A model generated the notes under the pieces. It made no database searches. It had not been told where the DNA came from and saw only the letters and a program-made list of their open reading frames with translations. The translations under genes and the position numbers were made by a program. This document shows positions 6,636 through 13,100 of a DNA stretch of 13,100 nucleotides, piece after piece (the stretch's first letter is position 1; each line of letters opens with the position of its first letter). The DNA lies in the NCBI GenBank assembly GCA_014729375.1, contig WJKA01000377.1, positions 1 to 13,100 of the forward strand. The letters are read 5' to 3'. This stretch comes from Chitinivibrionales bacterium. GTDB lineage: Bacteria; Fibrobacterota; Chitinivibrionia; Chitinivibrionales; WJKA01.

Positions 6636-8735
6636 TCAGGGTAGAATAAGCAGTTTGCCGAGATCACTTTTTCCTCCCAGGTGAGCAACAAAATAATATG
6701 TTCCCGGCACAATATTTCGCGGCGGTACCAGACTGTAGCTCCATTCATAATCCGTTTTGTTTTCAGTGACAGCTTCAGAGATAATTTTGCCGGTAATATC
6801 ATACAAATAGACGCGGGTCTTCGGCGCAAGATTTTCGAAAAAAATCTGGTTATGATCGGGATCGGACAATTTGTATGGATTAGGATACGCAAACAGCCCC
6901 TCGTTGGATTCTACTCTGGCAAATTCATGCCCCAGGTCGTAGCGGGAGAGTCCTTCCGATGTCGCGATCCAGAGACAACCGTGGTGGCGGTCGACAGATA
7001 TATCGGTAACCGTATTTGAAACAAGTCCGTCTGCTACGGTAAGATACGTCTCGCTGCTGTCCATCAGATTATACCGGATCACTCCCCGGCGCGAAGCCAG
7101 ATATAAAATTGAATCGCTCTCTATATCAACACCTCTGAGCTCAGAAGAAATATTATCGAATTTTTCTATGCTGTTTGAGGCGCTGTTGTAAAGGTACAAT
7201 CCTTTTCCGGCGGCAAGCCAGGTGGTGTCATTTCCCAGGTTTATCATATCGTAAACCGTTGCCATCGGAGAAAAATCATTCTTGAGCGAAGTTATGGCAT
7301 CAGGACCCTCAAGCGGCGAGCCGTTATGGCTGAAAACGACAAATCCCCCTCCAAGTCCGCCCGCAAGGATTTTTCCTCTCGAGTCAACACACAGCGAGTA
7401 AATATTATCGAAATAACTTTTCCCCTCAGTAAGAAATTCGGCATATGTGTCTTCCTCGGAATCATAACAGAACAGGCACCCCGTATAGCCATGTTCCCGT
7501 GCATAATTGTTGCCGAACCAGTAATATCCTGAAGAGTCCTGCGCCATAGCGGTTACGATACCGGAACCGTGCTTTACCATGCTCCAGGAATCATCACTGT
7601 AAGAATAGTGGTGAATACCGTTTCCAAAGGTGGGGAACCACATGTCTCCATCCCGGTCTTCCATGGCCACTCTGAAATGTTGCGCAATGCTGCCCAACCT
7701 TTTTTCATGGTCCATCAATTGCCATGTTGAACCGTCATACCGGGTAATGCGTTCATACCATCTAACCGGTTTTGAAAAAGCAGGTATCAGCCAGAGCATG
7801 CCTTTGTGATCGACGTGAATTTGATTTATGTATTTGAATTTCAAGCCCCTGATTTCAAACTGGGTCAGTTGATCGCCGCCGTCCCACCGGTAAAAATAGT
7901 GTTCGGCCGTACCGATCCAGCAATACCGGTCACCGTCGCTTATAAGAGCGATTACTTCGCTCGGTAATTCAAGGGTTTCTGAATTGTTGGCATATATTTT
8001 TTTCCCCTCCGCATGCACCATCCTGCTTTTGAACGACGTGGCGAGCATGCTCATTGCCTGAAGGCTGTTGTTATGGATGACCCAGTCAATAACCGGTTTA
8101 TCTGTTTCCCTCGTATCCCATATACTCTGGTCGAAAAAATTGCTTCCCAGTATTGTTTCCCCGGAATCCAGCGAAGCAAAGCCGTTTTCACACCCAAGGT
8201 AGAGGACACTGTCATGGAGGGCGATTATGTTAACAACCGGTGATTCGAACGTCCCGATTTTCTGCGCGTTTTTCACTGCTTCAGGACGGGTTTTTTTGCC
8301 GGGATTGAATATGCTGCATCCCCTGCTTGAAGCAATTACCAGATAGGAGCCGTATGAGGAAATATCATTAATTTTCCAGCCTGATGTAACATATGAGGTA
8401 TAGACGTTAAAATTATCATCAGGTTCAATCTTGGTGAGATATCCCTGGTTCGAGGCAATCCATAGGTTACCTCCGGGGCCTTTACAGAGCGATGAAAGAT
8501 TCAGGTCTGGAAATTTTTCAATATCACTGACAAAATCGCCGTCGCCGGTTTCTGTATCCAGAATAAATAAGCCGCCTGTTGTTGCAGCCCACAGAATATT
8601 ATCATCAATGAGCATGTCATTTATGGTTATTGTAGAACCGAAATTTGAAAACCTGGAATAGGAAAATACGCAGGTGCACAAGAGAATTATACACGGGTAA
8701 ATGCTGAATGCAGGTAAATGTTTGATAACTTTCAT
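6636..8735 (-). CDS. Secreted two-component-regulator-type propeller protein with C-terminal sorting-like tail
   Basis: A 699-residue exported protein. Residues 1-26 form a signal peptide: basic start MKVIKH, a hydrophobic core (IILLCTCVFS), no good lipobox. Residues about 35-610 contain roughly a dozen imperfect Reg_prop/YVTN-like blades, for example 'ILWAATTGGLFILD', 'GNLWIASNQGYLTK', 'GDMWFPTFGNGIHHYS', 'TTWLAAGKGLYLYN' and 'GCLWIATSEGLSRYDL', enough for one large or two seven-bladed propellers. Residues about 614-699 (YPNPYKL...VYLYDITGK...GTYYF...GKLLIL) form an Ig-like FlgD/type IX sorting-type domain. No histidine kinase, transmembrane helix or DNA-binding domain follows, so it is not a full sensor. 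It heads the operon with two glycosyltransferases and a flippase. A role in binding or sensing at the surface is inference. Confidence 0.85.
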   Translation of the reverse strand: MKVIKHLPAFSIYPCIILLCTCVFSYSRFSNFGSTITINDMLIDDNILWAATTGGLFILDTETGDGDFVSDIEKFPDLNLSSLCKGPGGNLWIASNQGYLTKIEPDDNFNVYTSYVTSGWKINDISSYGSYLVIASSRGCSIFNPGKKTRPEAVKNAQKIGTFESPVVNIIALHDSVLYLGCENGFASLDSGETILGSNFFDQSIWDTRETDKPVIDWVIHNNSLQAMSMLATSFKSRMVHAEGKKIYANNSETLELPSEVIALISDGDRYCWIGTAEHYFYRWDGGDQLTQFEIRGLKFKYINQIHVDHKGMLWLIPAFSKPVRWYERITRYDGSTWQLMDHEKRLGSIAQHFRVAMEDRDGDMWFPTFGNGIHHYSYSDDSWSMVKHGSGIVTAMAQDSSGYYWFGNNYAREHGYTGCLFCYDSEEDTYAEFLTEGKSYFDNIYSLCVDSRGKILAGGLGGGFVVFSHNGSPLEGPDAITSLKNDFSPMATVYDMINLGNDTTWLAAGKGLYLYNSASNSIEKFDNISSELRGVDIESDSILYLASRRGVIRYNLMDSSETYLTVADGLVSNTVTDISVDRHHGCLWIATSEGLSRYDLGHEFARVESNEGLFAYPNPYKLSDPDHNQIFFENLAPKTRVYLYDITGKIISEAVTENKTDYEWSYSLVPPRNIVPGTYYFVAHLGGKSDLGKLLILP

Positions 8736-8752
8736 ATTAATACTACGGACGG

Positions 8753-8774
8753 TTAATTGATTTTATTCAATTAA
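8753..8774 (-). promoter_or_regulatory. Candidate promoter -10 inside an 8-bp inverted repeat
   Basis: TTAATTGA (8753-8760) and TCAATTAA (8767-8774) form a perfect inverted repeat with a 6-nt spacer, ending 18 bp before the propeller gene start. Read on the minus strand, TAAAAT (8765 to 8760) matches the -10 consensus at five of six positions and lies across the repeat centre, giving a short leader. A convincing -35 is not seen; the T-run of the tRNA terminator lies at that distance. A repressor operator overlapping the promoter is the natural reading, but AT-richness makes chance possible. Confidence 0.4.
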
Positions 8775-8783
8775 GCGCTTAGC

Positions 8784-8812
8784 AAAAAAAAAGCGTCCCC
8801 GCACCAAGGGAC
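8784..8812 (-). terminator. Rho-independent terminator of the tRNA-Ala gene
   Basis: On the minus strand, a GTCCC/GGGAC stem (8812-8808 with 8799-8795) and an 8-nt loop are followed after two bases by nine T's (8792-8784). It lies about 30 bp downstream of the tRNA 3' end and upstream of the propeller operon, so it should insulate the two. Confidence 0.7.
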
Positions 8813-8840
8813 CTTCAGGCAGCCGCGGATGCATTTACTG

Positions 8841-8913
8841 TGGAGCTGAGGGGGATCGAACCCCTGACCTTGGCATTGCGAACGCCACGCTCTCCCAACT
8901 GAGCTACAGCCCC
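8841..8913 (-). tRNA. tRNA-Ala, anticodon CGC
   Basis: A complete 73-nt cloverleaf reads on the minus strand. The acceptor GGGGCTG pairs with CAGCTCC, including the G3-U70 wobble that marks alanine tRNAs. The D arm is GCTC...GAGC. The anticodon stem TGGCG/TGCCA encloses the loop TTCGCAA, giving anticodon CGC for codon GCG. The T arm is AGGGG-TTCGATC-CCCCT, and the discriminator base is A. The 3' CCA is not encoded (CAG follows), so it must be added after transcription. No integrase or duplicated tRNA end is seen nearby. Confidence 0.96.
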
Positions 8914-8924
8914 ATGGTTGTTAA

Positions 8925-8952
8925 AATATATTGAAATTGAAATATCTTACAA
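8925..8952 (-). promoter_or_regulatory. Candidate promoter of the tRNA-Ala gene
   Basis: On the minus strand, TTGTAA (8952-8947, four of six matches to the -35 consensus) and TATATT (8930-8925, five of six matches to -10) are separated by 16 bp. Transcription would start a few bases before the tRNA 5' end at 8913. Confidence 0.5.
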
Positions 8953-9013
8953 GAATGCCCGAATATTATTCATCAACCCTTCCATTTTATCCAGGCTTTT
9001 GCTTATTTTTTAA

Positions 9014-9019
9014 TATAAT
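9014..9019 (+). promoter_or_regulatory. Candidate -10 box (TATAAT) for the right-hand plus-strand unit
   Basis: A perfect TATAAT lies about 32 bp before the ATG at 9052. No good -35 is found at 15-18 bp upstream, and the area is AT-rich, so the call is weak. Confidence 0.35.
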
Positions 9020-9051
9020 CTGCATTATCAGGCTTTTTTTCAGGCGAAAGC

Positions 9052-11333
9052 ATGGCATATATAGGCATAGGATACTCAGGCGAAGATTCCGGATTTCTTC
9101 GGAATCAAGTAGATACACATATACAATGGCTCAAGGGAGACAGGTTGCCGCGGTTTTTTGGTGATCGCTTTCTGGTTCTGTATGACTCAAACACAGCACG
9201 CGAGTTTGCAAAAAAATGCATTCTTGCGGCCCAGAGCAACAGTATCACCATTTATCCGATGGAGCGCCCCCTGGAGTCGTGCTAGCACAGGCGTACATGC
9301 TTCATTTTTCAGAAAAACTCGAATCGCACAAGGTTTTCCAGCTCCTCACGCACGGACTTCCTTATTATCTGAAATCCTGGCACCAGATTGATGAAAACAC
9401 CGGCATTTTCGGCTCAACCGACCCCCGGTATTTTAACATGCACCACGTGGCATCCTCTTCGCCGGTTATCGAATATGTACTTCGACCTCACCTTCAAATC
9501 CTCTGTATTCTCGCTGCATTCCTCTACAAAGAAGAGGTTGATACTGCAAGCGATATTTTTACAGCAGAGGAGGTCAGTGACAAGCTTGAAAAGGGCCTGC
9601 AGTGGGCCTGCGATTCGCACCTCACCGGCTCGCTTGACATAGATACATTTCTCGAACGGAAGCGATGGGGTGAGAACTGGCGTTCAAGCCTGTGGGCCTC
9701 AATTCTTGCCCTTACCGCTTTCCTGGCAAAAAAGCATATTTCAGAAACCCTTTTTCTGAAAATAACCGGAATTCTTGCTTTTGAAGCAGACCGATTTATT
9801 GGCATCCTTCCGCCAAGCGGATGTGAAATAGATACCAAAGTCGAAGAAAATGCTCAGGATGCTCTTGTGCTAGCCTGGGCGATAAATATGCTGCCGGAGC
9901 ATGAGCACTGCAACGAATGGGAAAAAACTTTGCAGACTTGGGCGATAAATATTGCTACCTGCATAATCGACAAAGCCGACCATTCCGAATATTGTGGCGC
10001 CTCGGTGGCACAGCAAATTTGTACACAAACCCTTTATCCGGATATGACTGCGGAAAACCACGATTTTTTTCATCCCGTAATTCTTTCATATGGTGGATGG
10101 ATAGTGCTTGCTATGGCGGCCTATTCATTCCACGGCCGCCAGCCTCCACAATTTCTCCAGCGGAAACATCATCAGGAAGTTTTTGATGTTCTTCTGCGCT
10201 TCTGTCTTCCAACAGGCATGCTGTATGAACCCGGCGGACAGGACCTTCCGATGTTCATTCCTCATCCTTTTGCGCTGGCCTGGGGACTCTGGAACAATGA
10301 TCCCCGTGCACTCAAGCTGATAGCCCACCTGCTGGCCTGGATCGATTCAACAGTCACCGAAGCCGCACAACAGACACGCCAGTGGGTCCTCGGTTTCAGA
10401 CCGTGCTATGAAGGCTGGGAGCTATTTTTCCAGAGCCAGACCGGTTTTGAGCTTGCGCTTCTGGCAATCCTGCAATTCCGCAAAGAAGCACGATTTTATT
10501 CGGCCGGGCAGATGGATAATGCAATCGACTTTAAAAAAATATATCCTTTTGTGCAGTTATGTTACCGTCGCAACACCCGTATCTCGCGAAGCATGGCCTG
10601 GAAAGCGATAAACGGTCATCCTCTCGCCAACTTGAGCATCCATATTCAGCCGGAGCTTGTGGCTCCGTTCCGCGCAAGCCTGCTGGGGATACCATCAGTC
10701 AAAAACGGCATTTCACACTGGAAAACAGCATTTCATCATGACCGGTACCAGAAAGACGGTTTTGATACATATGGACGGATCGAATATCAAAATTCGCAGA
10801 ATGAAAAGTTGCTTACCCGTGATATCAGAGTGCTTACCTGGGGTGAGGATGGTTTGATTGTGCTTGATACTATCCGGGCGGAAAAAGAAATACATTTTAA
10901 TGAACAGTACCTCTCTCCAATATATCTGGTCAACGACCACTGGACAGGGAACAAACTGAATTTCCATAGCGGTTCTTTACGGGAGAACTTTGTCGCTACT
11001 GAAAAGAAATACCGGGAAATATCATGCCCGGCCTTCTGGGCAAGCATAGAAAATCATCTTCTGTTCCAGTTTTTATGGGGGCGGACAAAAGGACTGATAT
11101 ATCTCCCCGGCGGCGAGCGGAATGCACCGGCCTACTGGAAAAACTGCCGCCTTGACATGGTGGCAATCAGAGTCGAGGCCCGTCATGCGGCAAAAGGAGA
11201 TACCGTTTACAACGTCGGCTTTTATATCGGCGCCGGAAAAGCGCCCCGCCCGTTCAAATCGGCAGGAACCGCCGGCGAATTCTATAAAGGCCTTGTTATC
11301 ATGGACGGGAAAAATACCGTCGGTCTCGATTGA
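9052..11333 (+). CDS. Large unrecognised protein, probable helical toroid plus beta domain; frame broken near 9270
   Basis: Two overlapping frames read as one gene. The first (9052-9285) starts at ATG 9052 with AGG seven bases upstream and encodes MAYIGIGYSGEDSGF... to ITIYPMERP. The second continues with GVVLAQAYMLHFSEKL to the stop at 11333. Adding one base in the run of five C's (9267-9271) joins them as '...YPMERPPGVVLAQAY...', giving about 760 residues. Joined residues about 60-500 are rich in amphipathic helices and aromatic residues (WGENWRSSLWASILALTAFL, HPVILSYGGWIVLAMAAYS, HPFALAWGLWNNDPRALKL). Residues about 510-760 look beta-rich (YGRIEYQNSQ, DIRVLTWGEDGLIVLDTI). This two-part layout recalls the alpha/alpha-toroid plus beta-sandwich proteins to which many polysaccharide lyases belong, but I see no family motif and assign no activity. 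No signal peptide is seen. The stop lies 16 nt before the GSCFA gene. Confidence 0.7.
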
Positions 11334-11349
11334 CCCAGGCAAAACCGCC

Positions 11350-12348
11350 ATGCAAGACTATCCTTCATTCCGGACAATTGTAGAACCGGCTCGAAGCACA
11401 CATACAATCGAGTTGCATCACACGCTATTTTGCGCCGGCTCCTGCTTTGCCGAAAATATCGGCTCCATGCTCATCAGTCTGCATGCAGATATTTGCATGA
11501 ATCCGACCGGGGTCCTTTATAATCCTTTTTCAGTCTGTGGTATGATCAGGCGGATTATAGCCGGAAAGCGCTATGACGGAAATGAACTGTTCGAGTCGGG
11601 CGGATTCTGGCGAAGCTTCGATCATCACACCCGGTTTTGCGAACCGGATAAAACCAAATGCCTTCAGGCAATTAATACTGCATTTGAATCTGCCCGTACG
11701 GCAATCAGGAAAACCGATTTTTGCCTCCTTACCTTCGGAACGGCATTCGTTTACAAAATAAAAGACCGGAAACGGATCGTTGCCAACTGCCACAAGCTCC
11801 CGCATAACAGATTCGAACGCATTTTGCTCACACCACAGGAAATTTTTGAGCAGTGCTGCACTACGTTCGACATGCTGATACACATCCGGCCGGATATCCG
11901 GATAATAATAACTATCAGCCCGGTGCGGCACCTTCGAGACAACCCCCACGAAAATTGTATCAGCAAATCCCACCTCTTTGCCGCCCTGCATGAGCTTGAA
12001 AAAAAATACGGGAATCTCTCCTATTTCCCCGCGTACGAAATTATGATGGATGAGCTCAGGGACTACCGGTTTTATGAAGCCGATATGACTCATCCGAACG
12101 AAACCGCGGTAGCCTATATTCAGTCCCGCTTTCAGAAAGCCTTTCTTTCCGACCGGTTCAACAACTATATCCGTTCTTTTACCCCGGTCCTCAAAGCAGT
12201 ACAGCACAGGTTCCATACCATATCATCGGAAGCAATAGCAGGTTTCGCGACCAGTCAACTTAACGCCATACGCGAACTCGAACAACAATATCCGGAAATT
12301 GATTTTTCGAGGGAAAAAGAGCATTTTAAGTCTTTATGTCAACAATGA
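11350..12348 (+). CDS. GSCFA domain protein, SGNH-hydrolase-like
   Basis: A 332-residue protein carrying the motif that names the GSCFA family: CAGSCFAENIG, with Ser 31. Other conserved blocks are 'NPTGVLYNPFSV', 'TFGTAFVY' (128-135), 'NCHKLP' (from 146), 'ISPVRHLRD' (Ser 190 to His 194), 'YFPAYEIMMDELRDYRFY' and 'DMTHPNETAVAYI' (Asp 245, His 248). The Ser in GSCF, a glycine in the second block and the late DxxH pair are placed as in SGNH/GDSL esterases, so an esterase or acyl-transfer role is plausible but unproven for this family. No signal peptide is seen. I chose ATG 11350, 16 nt after the previous stop, because the in-frame ATG at 11122 lies inside the upstream gene. The end overlaps the GT9 gene start. 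Confidence 0.9.
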   Translation: MQDYPSFRTIVEPARSTHTIELHHTLFCAGSCFAENIGSMLISLHADICMNPTGVLYNPFSVCGMIRRIIAGKRYDGNELFESGGFWRSFDHHTRFCEPDKTKCLQAINTAFESARTAIRKTDFCLLTFGTAFVYKIKDRKRIVANCHKLPHNRFERILLTPQEIFEQCCTTFDMLIHIRPDIRIIITISPVRHLRDNPHENCISKSHLFAALHELEKKYGNLSYFPAYEIMMDELRDYRFYEADMTHPNETAVAYIQSRFQKAFLSDRFNNYIRSFTPVLKAVQHRFHTISSEAIAGFATSQLNAIRELEQQYPEIDFSREKEHFKSLCQQ

Positions 12349-13100
12349 TTTATCATGCAGGCGGGATCGGTGATTTCATAACAACACTTCCCGCAATACA
12401 GCTCTGGAACAAATATCATCCCGGTCAAACGCGACTATTTTTCGGAAGGCTTCATTGCGGAATTCTTGCACAGGACAGCGGTTACATTGACAGAGTTCTC
12501 GATATCGACAGCAGCCGGTCCTGCAAGCAGTTTTCTCCCGGTTATCCCGGACAGGTTGATTCTCTTTTTCCGGGATTGTCCTCAGCCCTGCTATTTACCG
12601 GCACAGACTCCCCGTTTGTAGAGAATCTGGTACGGCACGGTGGAATACAGGTAATCTGCCTTCCGCCCTTCCCCCAGAAATCGACATCAAAATACTCCTT
12701 TCATTATGAATCACTCTGCACGGCTTTCAATGAAATTGCATCGTTTGCTAATCGATCGTTTCTCAAGCCTTCAAAGCCGAATATCCGCAAGGCCCTGAAC
12801 CTCATGGACGGCCACGGCAGCACAATTGCTTTACATGCAGGGAGCGGAAGCGCGCTGAAAAACTGGCCGCTGGTCCGATTTATGAATATCGCCGAGGATT
12901 TGAGCGCAAAAGGATATTCTGTTTTCTTTATAGCCGGGCCGGACGATCCCTTTCCTGAACTGGAAAGTGCACATGTCATCTTCAATGAAAGCCTGCCCTT
13001 TCTCGCAGCCTTTCTTTCGCTCTGCACCCTCTTTATCGGCAATGATTCGGGCATAGCGCATCTTGCTGCAGCCGCAGGATGCCCTTCACTTGTTATATTC
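12345..13100 (+). CDS. GT9-family (heptosyltransferase-like) glycosyltransferase, partial at window end
   Basis: An open frame runs from ATG 12345 (ATGA overlap with the GSCFA stop) or ATG 12336 to the end of the window, at least 252 residues and without a stop. The N-terminus IYHAGGIGDFITTLPAIQLW is the glycine-rich acceptor-domain start of ADP-heptose:LPS heptosyltransferases and related GT9 enzymes. The donor-domain motifs HAGSGSALKNWPLVRF (from 167, counting from 12336) and FIGNDSGIAHLAAAAGCP (GNDSG at 235-239) are both typical. The missing part should be the last 60-100 residues. Acceptor and sugar are unknown. GT9 members build LPS inner core or other surface glycans, which fits the neighbouring genes. 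No Shine-Dalgarno is seen, so coupled translation with the GSCFA gene is likely. Confidence 0.88.
   Translation, partial: MIYHAGGIGDFITTLPAIQLWNKYHPGQTRLFFGRLHCGILAQDSGYIDRVLDIDSSRSCKQFSPGYPGQVDSLFPGLSSALLFTGTDSPFVENLVRHGGIQVICLPPFPQKSTSKYSFHYESLCTAFNEIASFANRSFLKPSKPNIRKALNLMDGHGSTIALHAGSGSALKNWPLVRFMNIAEDLSAKGYSVFFIAGPDDPFPELESAHVIFNESLPFLAAFLSLCTLFIGNDSGIAHLAAAAGCPSLVIF

Noticed and set aside
5835..6644. Plus-strand ORF of 269 codons
   Set aside because: It lies antisense within the clear GT4-like gene at 5481-6626. Its translation is rich in Cys, Arg and Pro without domain pattern, and it has no promoter or ribosome site.
8841..8913. tRNA-Ala gene as an integration site for a mobile element
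   Set aside because: No integrase gene, no duplicated tRNA 3' end and no element borders were found in the window.
9267..9273. Canonical programmed -1 frameshift heptamer
   Set aside because: The in-frame codons CGC CCC CTG do not form an X XXY YYZ site, because the A-site CTG cannot re-pair with CCT.
11122..11349. N-terminal extension of the GSCFA gene from ATG 11122
   Set aside because: The extension overlaps the end of the large upstream gene, and its residues are Arg/Pro/Ser-rich as expected for a wrong frame.
11530..12216. Minus-strand ORF of 228 codons
   Set aside because: It is antisense to the GSCFA gene, whose motifs are unmistakable. The ORF is a codon-bias shadow.

Overview
The window looks like an accessory surface-polysaccharide locus from an environmental Gram-negative bacterium. 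A secreted beta-propeller protein ends in a 'YPNP' tail of the FlgD-like/type IX sorting type, and most genes lack a recognisable Shine-Dalgarno sequence. Both features are familiar in the Fibrobacterota-Chlorobiota-Bacteroidota group and its neighbours. No marker fixes the genus, so this placement is inference.

Left end (1-819): a roughly 190-bp nested imperfect inverted repeat is followed by a decayed N-terminal fragment of a radical SAM enzyme that keeps its CxxxCxxC cluster motif. A spacer with two small hairpins follows. Next comes a tight plus-strand pair (820-2898): a FemAB/BioF2-like acyl or aminoacyl transferase and a radical SAM enzyme with a SPASM-like cysteine-rich C-terminus.

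Centre (2980-8735, minus strand): a four-gene unit, in transcription order a secreted multi-bladed propeller protein, a GT4-type glycosyltransferase, a Wzx-like flippase and a second GT4 glycosyltransferase. Spacing is 6-23 nt. A candidate -10 box sits inside a perfect 8-bp inverted repeat just upstream of the first gene.

A tRNA-Ala (CGC) gene (8841-8913, minus strand), with its own promoter and terminator, separates this unit from the right-hand plus-strand unit (9052-13100). That unit contains a large unrecognised helical-plus-beta protein whose frame is broken at a run of five C's, a GSCFA-family protein with SGNH-hydrolase-like residues, and a GT9 (heptosyltransferase-like) glycosyltransferase cut by the window end.

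Taken together, the glycosyltransferases and flippase could build and export a glycan. The FemAB-like transferase, GSCFA protein and large protein could modify or process it. This joint role is inferred from gene context. The least described parts are the large protein-GSCFA-GT9 unit and the propeller protein heading a flippase operon.
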